From contig NZ_CP134609.1 in the NCBI RefSeq assembly GCF_031844705.1, positions 2,790,001 to 2,854,000 on the forward strand: a DNA stretch of 64,000 nt, read 5' to 3'. Positions within the stretch are counted from its first letter, which is position 1. Each line of letters opens with the position of its first letter. Below are positions 8,673 through 19,161 of this stretch, in pieces. A model generated the notes under the pieces. The model saw only the letters and a program-made list of their open reading frames with translations. It was not told the origin of the DNA and searched no databases. The position numbers and the translations under genes are program-made. The stretch comes from Streptomyces sp. ITFR-16. Lineage in GTDB: Bacteria; Actinomycetota; Actinomycetes; Streptomycetales; Streptomycetaceae.

Positions 8673-9701
8673 ATGACGATTCCAACCTCGAACGCAGAAG
8701 CCACGCTTGGGACTGCGGATGTGAAGGCGCCAGCGGCGCCGGACCCCTCCGGCCCCAAGGGGGGTGACGGCAGGTCACCCGGAAAACTGGCCTGGCGGCG
8801 TTTCAAGCGCGACCGTACCGGAGTCATTTCGGCCTATGTGGTCGTTTTCTTCTTCGTGGTGGCGATTGCCGCACCGCTGATCGCCAAACTGTACGGGAAG
8901 GACCCGTACACGACATACGGGCAGAACGACACCAGTCTGCTGGACGATTTCGGATCTCCGGTCCTGCCCAACGGCGGAATCAGCGGTGACTTCTGGTTCG
9001 GCATCGAGCCCGGCCTCGGCCGGGACGTCTTCACCTTCCTGCTCTACGGCATCCGCAACTCCCTGCTCATCGCCACGGCCACCACGCTGCTGGTGACCGT
9101 GATCGGCATCGCCATCGGCATCACGGCGGGGTACCTCGGCGGGAAGACGGACTACCTGGTCGGCCGGGTCATCGACATCCTGCTGGCCTTCCCCTCCACG
9201 CTCTTCTTCATCGCCTTCTGGCCCGTGATGATCTCGATCCTGGTCGACCCGGAGGAGAACACCCCGGTCTGGCTGACCGTCGTCAGCCTGATCTCGGTCA
9301 TGACCGCCTTCGGCTGGGCCTCCATCGCACGGCTGCTGCGCGGCGAGGTCCTGGCGCTGCGCGAGCGCGAGTTCGTCGAGGCCGCCAAGGTCACCGGCGC
9401 CTCGCCCACGCGGATCATCTTCAAGGAACTGCTGCCCAACCTCTGGACGCCGATCCTCATCCAGGCCACGCTCGCGCTGCCCGCCTATGTGACGGCGGAG
9501 GCGGGCCTCGCCTTCCTCGGCGTCGGACTGACCTCGCCGACGCCGGACTGGGGCGTGATGATCCAGCGCGGTTCGGACGTCTACCAGAGCGACATCACGT
9601 TCATGCTCTTCCCCGGCGCAACGATGGTGATCTTCGTCATCGCCTTCAACCTCCTCGGTGACTCGGTGCGCGACGCACTGGACCCGAAGACCAAGCGCTG
9701 A
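8673..9701 (+). CDS. bldKA: oligopeptide ABC transporter permease BldKA-like (OppC type)
   Basis: First gene of a five-gene plus-strand operon with the order permease, binding protein, permease, ATPase, ATPase. That is the order of bldKABCDE, the oligopeptide importer required for aerial mycelium formation in S. coelicolor. The 342-aa product has a cytoplasmic N-terminus, a first helix (VISAYVVVFFFVVAIAAPL) and a BPD_transp_1 core with the coupling segment AKVTGASPTRIIFKELLPN. The start at ATG 8673 (MTIPTSNAEAT) is chosen because CCAGGAG precedes it; the frame extends upstream to 8595 without a ribosome site. The gene name rests on operon order and family, not on a sequence search. Confidence 0.85.
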   Translation: MTIPTSNAEATLGTADVKAPAAPDPSGPKGGDGRSPGKLAWRRFKRDRTGVISAYVVVFFFVVAIAAPLIAKLYGKDPYTTYGQNDTSLLDDFGSPVLPNGGISGDFWFGIEPGLGRDVFTFLLYGIRNSLLIATATTLLVTVIGIAIGITAGYLGGKTDYLVGRVIDILLAFPSTLFFIAFWPVMISILVDPEENTPVWLTVVSLISVMTAFGWASIARLLRGEVLALREREFVEAAKVTGASPTRIIFKELLPNLWTPILIQATLALPAYVTAEAGLAFLGVGLTSPTPDWGVMIQRGSDVYQSDITFMLFPGATMVIFVIAFNLLGDSVRDALDPKTKR

Positions 9702-9774
9702 ACCCGCCGTACTCCGGCCGGGCGACGGGGCCCACCGGATCCATCGTTTCTCCACTCGACCAGAGCAGGAAGCC

Positions 9775-11559
9775 ATGTCTCTCTCCCGCAGAAACTTCGT
9801 CATCGCCACGTCGGTCGCGGCCGGCGGCTCGATGGTGCTCTCCGCCTGCAGCAGCGGCAGCTCCAACACCGGCAAGGGCACGAGCAAGGGCCACGGCGGC
9901 GCCGACAAGTACACCGGCGCGGTCGTCGTCGGCACCAGGGAGGACTCCACGGGCCCCGCTCCCGAGGTCGCGGGCGCCCAGAAGGGCGGGACGATCCGCG
10001 GCATCTCCCCGGACGACTTCTCCCACCTCGACCCGCAGCGCATCTACTACTCGTGGAACTCGGAGATCGGCAACCTCCTCATCCGCGGTCTGACGGGCTA
10101 CAAGATCGCCTCGGACGGCACGATGAAGCTGGTCGGCGACCTCGCCACCGACGCGGGCACCATGAGTGACGGCGGCAAGACCTGGGCCTTCACCCTGAAG
10201 GACGGCCTCAAGTGGGAGGACGGCAAGGAGATCACCGTCGAGGACGTGCGCCACGGCATCGAGCGCGGCTTCGCCAGCTTCACCACCGAGGGTGCCGGCT
10301 ACGCCCAGCAGGCACTGACCGGCGCCACCGACTTCCGCGGCAAGTACAAGGGCCCGTTCAGCGGCAAGCACCTCGACTCGATCGTGACGGACGCCTCGGC
10401 GAAGACCATCACCTTCAAGCTCGCCGAGTCCCGCCCGGACTTCAACTTCACGCTGGCGATGACCTCCTACGGTGCCGTCCCGGTCAAGGGCGACAGCAAG
10501 GAGAAGTACGACAAGGACCCGGTCTCGGCCGGCCCGTACCGCATCAAGGCGCACTCCATCGACAAGTCGATGACGCTGGTGCGCAACGAGCACTGGGACC
10601 CGAAGACGGACGCGATCCGCAACGCCTACCCGGACAGCTTCGCCTTCGAGTTCGGCCCCGAGTCGCTCCAGGCCGCCGACCGCCTGATCGCCGACTCCGG
10701 CGACGACCAGTACGCGTACATGGCCTACAGCGGTGTTCCGGCCGAGCGCATCCAGAAGGTCCTGACCGACCCGGACCTCAAGAAGCGCACCTTCAACGGT
10801 CTGCTGACCGGCATCTACTACTACGCCATCAACACCAAGCGGATCACCGACCTGAAGGTGCGCCAGGCGCTCATCCACGCCTGGCCGCTGGAGCAGATCC
10901 GCAAGATCTACGGTGGTCCGTCGGCCGGTGACTACGCGACCTCGATCCTCAGCCCCGACATCATGGGCTACGCCAAGGACGACGTCTACGGCAAGCTGAA
11001 GAAGCCGCAGGGCGACCCGGAGAAGGCGAAGCAGCTGCTCAAGGAGGCGGGCAAGGAGGGTCAGAAGATCGTCTACGCCTTCCCGCAGAGCAACACCTAC
11101 GACAAGACCAAGGTCGTCATCGAGAACGCCCTCAAGGCGGCCGGCTTCGACCCGGTCCTCAAGCCGCTGGACTCCTCCAGCTACTACGACCAGATCCAGC
11201 AGATCGACAACAAGTTCGACGTGATGTGGTTCGGCTGGGCCCCGGACTGGCCGACCGGCTACACCCTGATCCAGCCGCTGTTCGACGGCGGCACCATCGC
11301 CAACGGCGCGAACAACATCTCGCAGCTGAACGTCGACTGGGTCAACGAGGCCATCAAGAAGAACGTCACCATCCCCGACCCCGCCGAGGCCGGCAAGCAG
11401 TGGGCCGCGCTCGACAAGCGGATGATGACGGAGGAGGCGCCGATCATCCCCGAGACGTTCCAGCGCCGCTTCTACCTGCACGGCTCGAAGGTCGGCGGGG
11501 CGATGTTCGACCCGCAGTACTCCTCGGCCGTGATCTACAAGCTGTTCGTGAAGGCCTGA
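9775..11559 (+). CDS. bldKB: oligopeptide-binding lipoprotein BldKB-like
   Basis: Solute-binding protein family 5 lipoprotein of 594 aa. The N-terminus combines a twin-arginine motif (SRRNFV) with a lipobox (LSAC), so it is probably exported folded through Tat and then lipidated. A Ser/Gly-rich linker follows, then the SBP_bac_5 domain, including EDVRHGIERGF and SAGPYRI. The start at ATG 9775 has AGGAAG upstream; the longer frame to 9658 runs into the permease gene and is rejected. In S. coelicolor BldKB imports an oligopeptide signal upstream in the bld cascade; the same role here is inference. A hairpin at 11574-11601 lies directly downstream. Confidence 0.87.
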   Translation: MSLSRRNFVIATSVAAGGSMVLSACSSGSSNTGKGTSKGHGGADKYTGAVVVGTREDSTGPAPEVAGAQKGGTIRGISPDDFSHLDPQRIYYSWNSEIGNLLIRGLTGYKIASDGTMKLVGDLATDAGTMSDGGKTWAFTLKDGLKWEDGKEITVEDVRHGIERGFASFTTEGAGYAQQALTGATDFRGKYKGPFSGKHLDSIVTDASAKTITFKLAESRPDFNFTLAMTSYGAVPVKGDSKEKYDKDPVSAGPYRIKAHSIDKSMTLVRNEHWDPKTDAIRNAYPDSFAFEFGPESLQAADRLIADSGDDQYAYMAYSGVPAERIQKVLTDPDLKKRTFNGLLTGIYYYAINTKRITDLKVRQALIHAWPLEQIRKIYGGPSAGDYATSILSPDIMGYAKDDVYGKLKKPQGDPEKAKQLLKEAGKEGQKIVYAFPQSNTYDKTKVVIENALKAAGFDPVLKPLDSSSYYDQIQQIDNKFDVMWFGWAPDWPTGYTLIQPLFDGGTIANGANNISQLNVDWVNEAIKKNVTIPDPAEAGKQWAALDKRMMTEEAPIIPETFQRRFYLHGSKVGGAMFDPQYSSAVIYKLFVKA

Positions 11560-11573
11560 GCCGACACTCCTGA

Positions 11574-11601
11574 GGCGGGGCGCCCTGTGCGGCGCCCCGC
11601 C
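11574..11601 (+). terminator. hairpin between bldKB and bldKC
   Basis: Perfect 11-bp GC-rich stem (11574-11584 with 11591-11601) and a 6-base loop, 14 bases after the binding-protein stop. No U-run follows. It is likely to reduce read-through into bldKC-E or protect the bldKB 3' end, mirroring the hairpins in clusters 1 and 3. Confidence 0.7.
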
Positions 11602-11645
11602 CGCCCCCTCCCCCTCGTCGGCGTCTGCCAGGGAAATCCATCGCC

Positions 11646-12626
11646 ATGTTCCGCTTCCTCATCCGCCGGGCAATCGGCGCACTGGTCATCCTGCTGATCA
11701 TCAGTGCCATCACCTTCGTCCTCTTCTACGTCGCGCCCCGCGACCCCGCTCGTGTGGCCTGCGGCAAGGTGTGCACGCCGGAGACACTGGCGCTGGTCAA
11801 ACGCAACCTCGGGATCGCCGACCCCCTGCCCGTGCAGTACTGGCACTGGCTCCAGGGCGTGTTCGTCGGCCGCGACTACACCTCGTTCGGCCACTGCCCC
11901 GCGCCGTGCCTGGGGTACTCGTTCCACAACCGCGAGCCGGTCCTCGGCACCATCCTGGACCGCTTCCCGACGACGCTGTCCCTCTCCATCGGCAGCTCGG
12001 TCGTCTTCGTGGTCTTCGGTGTGGGCACCGGCATGCTGGCGGCGGTGAAGCAGGGCAAGATGCTGGACAAGGTCGCGTCCTCGGCGTCGCTGATCGGCTC
12101 CTCGATGCAGATCTACATCGTCGGCGTGGTCGCCATGTACTACCTGACCGACCAGTGGCACATCCTGAGCCGCCCCAAGGACGTCCCCTTCACCCAGGAC
12201 CCGGCCGGCTGGTTCAACGGACTGCTGCTGCCCTGGCTGGTGCTGGCGCTGATCTTCACCGCCAACTACACGCGTATGGCCCGCTCCCAGCTCGTCGAGA
12301 CGCTGAGCGAGGACTACGTGCGGACCGCGCGCGCCAAGGGCCTCTCCCGGCGCACGGTGTTCTTCCGGTTCGCCTGGCGCGGCGCCATGGGCCCGATCGT
12401 CACGATCTTCGGCCTCGACATCGGTCTGCTGCTCGGCGGCGCGATCATCACGGAGAAGGTCTTCGGCCTGCACGGCATCGGCGCCCTCTCCATCAAGGCC
12501 GTCAACGACAACGACCTCCCGCTGATCCTCGGTGTGGTCCTGGTCGCGGCGGCGGCGATCGTCGTCTTCAACATCATCGTCGACGCCGTCTACGCCCTCA
12601 TCGACCCACGCGTCCGCCTCGCCTAG
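11646..12626 (+). CDS. bldKC: oligopeptide ABC transporter permease BldKC-like (OppB type)
   Basis: OppB-type permease of 326 aa with the usual N-terminus (RFLIRRAIGALVILL), about six helices and the coupling segment EDYVRTARAKGLSRRT. The periplasmic loop after helix 1 contains four cysteines (CGKVC and CPAPC, about residues 39-90), possibly forming disulfides. ATG 11646 follows the bldKB hairpin by 44 bases. It would pair with the OppC-type subunit encoded first in the operon. Confidence 0.87.
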   Translation: MFRFLIRRAIGALVILLIISAITFVLFYVAPRDPARVACGKVCTPETLALVKRNLGIADPLPVQYWHWLQGVFVGRDYTSFGHCPAPCLGYSFHNREPVLGTILDRFPTTLSLSIGSSVVFVVFGVGTGMLAAVKQGKMLDKVASSASLIGSSMQIYIVGVVAMYYLTDQWHILSRPKDVPFTQDPAGWFNGLLLPWLVLALIFTANYTRMARSQLVETLSEDYVRTARAKGLSRRTVFFRFAWRGAMGPIVTIFGLDIGLLLGGAIITEKVFGLHGIGALSIKAVNDNDLPLILGVVLVAAAAIVVFNIIVDAVYALIDPRVRLA

Positions 12627-12637
12627 GGAGAGATCCA

Positions 12638-13663
12638 GTGAGCACCCCCTTCCTCTCCGTACGCGATCTGCGCGTGCACTTCTCCACCGAAGACGGCATG
12701 GTCAAGGCCGTCGACGGGCTGTCCTTCGACATCGAGCGGGGCCGGACCCTCGGCATCGTCGGCGAGTCCGGCTCCGGCAAGTCCGTGACCAACCTGGCCA
12801 TCCTCGGTCTGCACCACCCCGACCACACCGAGATCGAGGGCGAGATCCTGCTCGACGGGCAGGACCTCCTCTCCGCGTCGGAGCGGGAGCTGGAGCGGCT
12901 GCGCGGCAACAAGATGGCCATGGTCTTCCAGGACGCGCTGGCCTCCCTCTCGCCGTACCACACCATCGGCCAGCAGATCGGTGAGACGTACCGCAAGCAC
13001 ACCGGGGCCTCCAAGCGGGAGGCCCGCGCGCGGGCCGTGGAGATGCTCACCAAGGTGGGCATCCCGCAGCCCGATCTGCGGGTGGACGACTATCCGCACC
13101 AGTTCTCCGGCGGTATGCGCCAGCGCGCGATGATCGCGATGTCGCTGGTCTGCAACCCCGCGCTGCTGGTGGCGGACGAGCCGACGACGGCGCTGGACGT
13201 GACCGTGCAGGCCCAGATCATGGACCTGCTCAAGGACCTCCAGCAGGAGTTCGGCACGGCGATCATCTTCATCACGCACGACCTGGGCGTCATCGCCGAC
13301 ATCGCGGACGACGTGCTGGTGATGTACGGCGGGCGCTGTGTGGAGCGCGGCACGAAGAAGGAGGTGCTGCGGGCGCCCCGGCATCCGTACACCTGGGGCC
13401 TGCTGGGGTCGATGCCCAGCCTGGAGGGGCCGGTGGACGTGCCCCTGTCGCCGATCCCCGGGACCCCGCCGAGCCTGCTCAACCCGCCGACGGGCTGCCG
13501 CTTCCACCCCCGGTGCGCCTTCACCGAGCAGGTGGGCGGCGACCACTGCTCGGCCCAGCAGCCTCCGCTGGAGCTGGTGGCCGGGCGCGGGGCGGCCTGC
13601 CACCTGACGGACGGGCAGCGCACCGAGTTCTTCACCGACTTCGCCGGCACCCGGCCCAACTGA
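12638..13663 (+). CDS. bldKD: oligopeptide ABC transporter ATP-binding protein BldKD-like (OppD type)
   Basis: OppD-type ATPase of 341 aa. Walker A GESGSGKS is at residues 42-49. A signature SGGMRQR and Walker B LLVADEP with TTALD follow, then the C-terminal peptide-transporter region with CRFHPRC. The GTG at 12638 is chosen because AGGGAGAG precedes it and it lies 11 bases after the bldKC stop; the longer frame overlaps bldKC. It should form the ATPase heterodimer with the next gene product. Confidence 0.87.
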   Translation: MSTPFLSVRDLRVHFSTEDGMVKAVDGLSFDIERGRTLGIVGESGSGKSVTNLAILGLHHPDHTEIEGEILLDGQDLLSASERELERLRGNKMAMVFQDALASLSPYHTIGQQIGETYRKHTGASKREARARAVEMLTKVGIPQPDLRVDDYPHQFSGGMRQRAMIAMSLVCNPALLVADEPTTALDVTVQAQIMDLLKDLQQEFGTAIIFITHDLGVIADIADDVLVMYGGRCVERGTKKEVLRAPRHPYTWGLLGSMPSLEGPVDVPLSPIPGTPPSLLNPPTGCRFHPRCAFTEQVGGDHCSAQQPPLELVAGRGAACHLTDGQRTEFFTDFAGTRPN

Positions 13664-13689
13664 CGTACAAGAGACGGGACTTCCCTACG

Positions 13690-14775
<1,086 letters not shown>

Positions 14776-14860
14776 CACCCCTGCCCCCGCCCGGGGCACC
14801 GAGCGCGTCGGCCCCTCGACCCGAGCCATCCGCGAGCCCGGTCCCCCGGCACACGGGAAA

Positions 14861-14890
14861 GGCGCCCGGAACCATTCGGTTCCGGGCGCC
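14861..14890. terminator. bidirectional terminator between bldK and cluster 3
   Basis: Perfect 13-bp stem GGCGCCCGGAACC (14861-14873) with its complement at 14878-14890 and the loop ATTC. It lies between two converging operons, 85 bases after bldKE and 24 bases from the cluster 3 oppF stop. It is flanked by GAAA and TTCG, so it can serve both strands. Confidence 0.85.
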
Positions 14891-14914
14891 TTCGCCGTGC
14901 GGTGCGGCCTGGTG

Positions 14915-16057
14915 TCAGGACGCGTGCACCACGTCCTTCTCCTCCGCGAAGTGGCACGCCGACTCGTGCGCGGCCGGCGTCGTGGAGGTCTTGAAGCGCT
15001 CCGGGACCGCCAGCAGCGGCACCTCGGTGGCGCACTTGTCCTGGGCCTTCCAGCAGCGGGTGCGGAAGCGGCAGCCCGACGGCGGGTTGGCCGGGGACGG
15101 GACGTCGCCGGTGAGGATGATCCGCTCGCGGCCCTCACGGGCCTCCGGGTCGGGGACCGGGACCGCCGACAGCAGCGCCTGGGTGTAGGGGTGCGTCGGG
15201 TGGTCGTAGATCTGCTCGTCCGTGCCGATCTCGGCCATCTTGCCGAGGTACATCACGCCGACCCGGTCGGAGATGTGCCGGACGATGGACAGGTCGTGCG
15301 CGATGAAGAGGTAGCTCAGGTTGAACTCGTCCTGGAGCTTCTCCATCAGGTTGATGACCTGGGCCTGCACCGACACGTCGAGCGCGGAGACCGGCTCGTC
15401 GCAGATGATGATCTCCGGGTTGAGCGCGAGGCCGCGGGCGATCCCGATGCGCTGGCGCTGGCCGCCGGAGAACTGGTGCGGGTACCGGTTGATGTACTCC
15501 GGATTGAGCCCCACGACGTCCAGGAGTTCCTGCACCTTGCGGCGCCGGTCGCCCTTCGGAGCCACCTCGGGGTGGATCTCGTAGGTCTCCCCGATGATGT
15601 CGCCGACCGTCATACGCGGGTTGAGCGAGGTGTAGGGGTCCTGGAAGACCATCTGGATGTTGCGGCGCACCGCCTTCAGCGCGCGGCCGGACAGCTTGGT
15701 GATGTCCTGGCCCTTGTAGAAGACCTCGCCGGCGGTGGCCCGCTCCAGCGTCATCAGGAGCTTGGCGACGGTGGACTTGCCACAGCCGGACTCGCCCACG
15801 ATGCCGAGCGTCTCGCCCGCGTAGAGATCGAAGGAGATCCCGTCCACGGCCTTGACCGCGCCGACCTGCTTCTTGAACAGGATGCCCTGGGTCAGCGGGA
15901 AGTGCTTGACCAGGTTGCGCACCTGGAGGATCGGCTCCCCCTGCGACACGGGCGCGTCGATGGCGGCTACGGCCTCCGCCTCGGTGGCCGCGTCGACCGT
16001 CTCCACTTCGGTGACGTTCGGGGTGGCGTCCACGGGCTCCTTCTCGAGGTCAGCCAT
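14915..16057 (-). CDS. oligopeptide ABC transporter ATP-binding protein, OppF type (cluster 3)
   Basis: OppF-type ATPase of 380 aa, the last gene of cluster 3. An acidic N-terminal extension of about 40 residues precedes the domain. Walker A GESGCGKST is at residues 88-96, then SGGQRQRIGIARGL and IIICDEP. In the Walker B run the residue before the DE pair is Cys, where the cluster 1 paralogue has Ala. The CRFRTRCWKAQDKC C-terminal segment is present. ATG 16057 overlaps the upstream oppD by 8 bases. The core is nearly identical to the cluster 1 OppF. Confidence 0.95.
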   Translation of the reverse strand: MADLEKEPVDATPNVTEVETVDAATEAEAVAAIDAPVSQGEPILQVRNLVKHFPLTQGILFKKQVGAVKAVDGISFDLYAGETLGIVGESGCGKSTVAKLLMTLERATAGEVFYKGQDITKLSGRALKAVRRNIQMVFQDPYTSLNPRMTVGDIIGETYEIHPEVAPKGDRRRKVQELLDVVGLNPEYINRYPHQFSGGQRQRIGIARGLALNPEIIICDEPVSALDVSVQAQVINLMEKLQDEFNLSYLFIAHDLSIVRHISDRVGVMYLGKMAEIGTDEQIYDHPTHPYTQALLSAVPVPDPEAREGRERIILTGDVPSPANPPSGCRFRTRCWKAQDKCATEVPLLAVPERFKTSTTPAAHESACHFAEEKDVVHAS

Positions 16058-17108
16058 GGATCGTCTCCTTCCAGAAGTGGCAGGCGCTGCCGCGTCCGAC
16101 CAGCTCGGTGCCGTCCTGCTCGGTCACCGGGCTGAGCGCCGGGATGTCCGTACGGCAGATGTCCTGCGCCATGGTGCAGCGCGGGTTGAAGGCGCAACCC
16201 GAGGGCACGTGCAGCAGGTTGGGCGGCAGGCCCTTGATCGCGAAGAGCTCCTGGCCCTTCTGGTCCAGGCGCGGGATCGACGCCAGCAGACCCTTGGTGT
16301 AGGGGTGCGCCGGACGCTTGTAGATCTCGTGCACCGGGGCGGTCTCGACGATCCGGCCCGCGTACATCACCGCGATCTTGTCGGCGACGTCCGCGACGAC
16401 GCCGAGGTCGTGCGTGATCAGGATCAGGCCCATGTTGTACTCGCGCTGGAGCTCCGCGAGCAGGTCCATCACCTGGGCCTGGACGGTCACGTCGAGCGCC
16501 GTGGTGGGCTCGTCCGCGATGATCAGGTCCGGCTCCAGGGCCAGCGCCATGGCGATCATGATGCGCTGGCGCATACCGCCGGAGAACTGGTGCGGGTAGT
16601 CCGCGACCCGGGCCGCGGCGGCCGGGATCTTGACCTGGTCCATCAGCTCGATGGCCCTGGCGCGGGCTTCCTTCTTGGACAGGCCCTGGTGGACCCGGAA
16701 CATCTCGCCGAGCTGGTAGCCGACGGTCAGGACCGGGTTGAGGGAGGACAGCGCGTCCTGGAAGATCATCGCGATCTTCCGGCCGCGGATCTGCCGGCGC
16801 TCCTCGTAGGACATCTTGAGCATGTCCTGGCCGCGGAAGAGGATCTCGCCCTGCGGGATCTTGCCCGGCGGCATGTCGAGGATGCCCATGATGGCCTGCG
16901 CCGTCACGGACTTGCCGGAGCCGGACTCACCGAGCACGGCGAGCGTCTCCCCGGCGTTCACGCTGTAGTTGACACCGTTGACCGCCTTGGCCACACCGTC
17001 GCGGGTGTGGAACTCCACGTGCAGGTCACGGACATCGAGGAGGGGGCCGACGTAGTCGTCCCCCGAGCGTGCGGACGGGACTTCGGCGGTCTTGTTGATG
17101 GTGGCCAC
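16050..17108 (-). CDS. oligopeptide ABC transporter ATP-binding protein, OppD type (cluster 3)
   Basis: OppD-type ATPase of 352 aa. Walker A GESGSGKS is at residues 60-67, with SGGMRQRIMIAMAL and LIIADEPTTALD, and the C-terminal Cys motif CAFNPRCTMAQDIC. The start is the GTG at 17108 (VATINKTAEV). It has AGGAGG 7 bases upstream and lies 11 bases after the oppC stop, whereas the longer open frame to 17972 runs through oppC. The body matches the cluster 1 OppD almost residue for residue (HVEFHTRDGVAKAVNGVNYS in both). Confidence 0.95.
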   Translation of the reverse strand: MATINKTAEVPSARSGDDYVGPLLDVRDLHVEFHTRDGVAKAVNGVNYSVNAGETLAVLGESGSGKSVTAQAIMGILDMPPGKIPQGEILFRGQDMLKMSYEERRQIRGRKIAMIFQDALSSLNPVLTVGYQLGEMFRVHQGLSKKEARARAIELMDQVKIPAAAARVADYPHQFSGGMRQRIMIAMALALEPDLIIADEPTTALDVTVQAQVMDLLAELQREYNMGLILITHDLGVVADVADKIAVMYAGRIVETAPVHEIYKRPAHPYTKGLLASIPRLDQKGQELFAIKGLPPNLLHVPSGCAFNPRCTMAQDICRTDIPALSPVTEQDGTELVGRGSACHFWKETIHG

Positions 17109-17119
17109 GTTTCGCCCTC

Positions 17120-18070
17120 CTATCGCGACTTCGGATCGAGGGCGTTGCGGACGGCTTCGCCGAGCATGATGAACGCCAGAACGGTGATGCTGAGCATGAT
17201 CGACGGGTACAGCAGGATGTGCTGCGCGACGCGGATCTGGGCGGCGCCGTCGGAGATGTCCATGCCCCAGGAGATCGTCGGGTCGGCGAGACCCAGACCC
17301 AGGTAGGACAGGGTCGCCTCGGCGGAGATGTAGACACCCAGCGAGATGGTCGCGACCACGATCACGGGGGCCATGGCGTTGGGCAGGATGTGCCGGAAGA
17401 GGATCCGGTTGGTGCCCGCGCCCAGCGCTCTGGCGGCCTGTACGTAGTCCGACTGCTTGATCACGATCACCGCGCCGCGCATGACACGTGCGATCTGCGT
17501 CCAGCCGAGGAACGCGAGCGCAAGGACAACCACCCACACCGAATGATCGGTAAAGGCCTGCAGCACCACCATGGCTCCGAGCAGGAACGGAATCCCGAGG
17601 AACACGTTGGTGAAGAACCCGGAGAGCAGCGCGTCGACCCAGCCGCCGAAGTAACCGGCGAGCATGCCGATCAGGCCGCCGAACAGCGTCACCAGGAGCG
17701 TGACGCAGACGCCGACGGTGACCGAGGCGCGGGTGCCGTAGATGACACGCGCGTAGACGCTGTGGCCCTGGCCGTCGTAGCCGAGCCAGCCTGCGGAGCC
17801 GACCTTGCTCAGCTCCGGCTTGCCCAGGTAGTGGTGCACCAGGTCGCTGCTGGTGGGCGAGGCGCTGGTGAACAGACCCGGGAACACCGCCATCACGAGC
17901 AGGATCAGGATGAGTACCGAGGAGACGATGAAGTACCAGTTGGAGCGCAGGTCCCGCCAGGCGTCGCCCCACAGGCTGCGGGCTTTGTCGGCCTTCACGG
18001 TCGCCGCCGGGTCCACGATGGGCGCCTTGGCGTCCTCGGGGGCGGGTGCGGTCTTGGTCGCGTCAGGCAT
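17120..18070 (-). CDS. oligopeptide ABC transporter permease, OppC type (cluster 3)
   Basis: OppC-type permease of 316 aa with an Ala/Pro-rich cytoplasmic N-terminus. The first helix (FIVSSVLILILLVMAVF) is followed by a periplasmic loop and the BPD_transp_1 core with ARALGAGTNRILFRHILPN. ATG 18070 overlaps the oppB 3' end by 8 bases, the same overlap as between the corresponding genes of cluster 1. Confidence 0.95.
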   Translation of the reverse strand: MPDATKTAPAPEDAKAPIVDPAATVKADKARSLWGDAWRDLRSNWYFIVSSVLILILLVMAVFPGLFTSASPTSSDLVHHYLGKPELSKVGSAGWLGYDGQGHSVYARVIYGTRASVTVGVCVTLLVTLFGGLIGMLAGYFGGWVDALLSGFFTNVFLGIPFLLGAMVVLQAFTDHSVWVVVLALAFLGWTQIARVMRGAVIVIKQSDYVQAARALGAGTNRILFRHILPNAMAPVIVVATISLGVYISAEATLSYLGLGLADPTISWGMDISDGAAQIRVAQHILLYPSIMLSITVLAFIMLGEAVRNALDPKSR

Positions 18071-18995
18071 AACGGATCCTCGGGTCCAGGACCGCGTACA
18101 GCAGGTCGACGATGAGGCTCATGAGGAGATAAACGAGCACCAGGATGGTGACGAGGCCGACGAGCGTCGTGCCCTCGCGCTTGACGATCGACTCGTAGAT
18201 CGTGCCGCCGACGCCCTTGACGTTGAACAGGCCCTCGGTGACGACCGCGCCGCCCATCAGGGCACCCAGGTCGGTGCCGAGGAAGGTGATGACGGGGATC
18301 AGCGAGTTGCGCATCAGGTGCACACCGACGATGCGGCGCTTGGGCAGGCCCTTGGCGATGGCGGTGCGCATGTAGTCAGACCGCAGGTTCTCGGCCATGG
18401 TCGTACGTGTCAGTCTCGCCACATAGGCGAGTGACAGCGACCCCAGAACGATCGCAGGAGCGAGGAGTTCGCCCCACTTGGCGTCACTGGAAACATTTGG
18501 ATCGATCCAGCCGAGCTGGAAGGCGAACACCGTCTTGACGATGAAGCCGAGGACGAACACCGGGATCGAGATGATCAGCAGGGTGAAGACCAGGATCACG
18601 TTGTCGGTGAGCCGGCCGGCACGCAGACCGGCGATCATCCCGAGACCGATACCGATGACGATCTCGATGACGAAGGCCATGCCCGCCAGTCGGAAGGTAA
18701 CGGGGAACGCGTCGCCGAGGACGTCCGTGACGGGACGTCCGCTGGCTATCTGATCACCGAAATCACCGTGCAGGACGATGCCTGACATGTAATTCCAGTA
18801 CTGCTGCAGGATGGGCTGGTCCAGCCCCAGTTGGTGCCGCATGGCGGCCAGGGTGGCGGGGTCGGCGCCCTTGTCCCCGAAGAGGCCCCGCACGGGGTCG
18901 CCGGGCAGTGTGTAGACCATCAGGAAGATGAGCAGGGTGGTCCCGAGGAAGACCGGGATCATCTGGAGCAGTCGTCGTGCGACATAGCGCCCCAT
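18063..18995 (-). CDS. oligopeptide ABC transporter permease, OppB type (cluster 3)
   Basis: OppB-type permease of 310 aa with the N-terminus GRYVARRLLQMIPVFLGTT, shared with the cluster 1 protein, six helices and the coupling segment ENLRSDYMRTAIAKGLPKRR. It is separated from the binding-protein gene by 166 bases holding two hairpins. It would form the channel with the OppC protein encoded next. Confidence 0.95.
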   Translation of the reverse strand: MGRYVARRLLQMIPVFLGTTLLIFLMVYTLPGDPVRGLFGDKGADPATLAAMRHQLGLDQPILQQYWNYMSGIVLHGDFGDQIASGRPVTDVLGDAFPVTFRLAGMAFVIEIVIGIGLGMIAGLRAGRLTDNVILVFTLLIISIPVFVLGFIVKTVFAFQLGWIDPNVSSDAKWGELLAPAIVLGSLSLAYVARLTRTTMAENLRSDYMRTAIAKGLPKRRIVGVHLMRNSLIPVITFLGTDLGALMGGAVVTEGLFNVKGVGGTIYESIVKREGTTLVGLVTILVLVYLLMSLIVDLLYAVLDPRIRYA

Positions 18996-19029
18996 GGTGC
19001 CTCCATGTAAGTGGCGAGCGGCAGCCGAC

Positions 19030-19146
19030 GGGCCCTTCCCCGTGACCGGTCCCCTGTGGGGTTGTCGGTGATGGGAAAGGGCCCCCCGGCCGCGGCGTGC
19101 AGGTTGGTCCGGGACCGATGTCAGTGTCGGTCCCGCACCGGCCTGC
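19030..19146 (-). terminator. two hairpins between oppA and oppB of cluster 3
   Basis: Read on the minus strand, the first hairpin after oppA has a perfect 9-bp core (19110-19118 with 19127-19135). With mismatches and GU pairs the stem extends to 19099-19146. The second pairs 19030-19040 with 19073-19084 with one bulged base. They occupy the same place as the hairpin of cluster 1 and probably attenuate transcription into oppBCDF. Confidence 0.65.
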
Positions 19147-19161
19147 GGACTACGTCGGTGT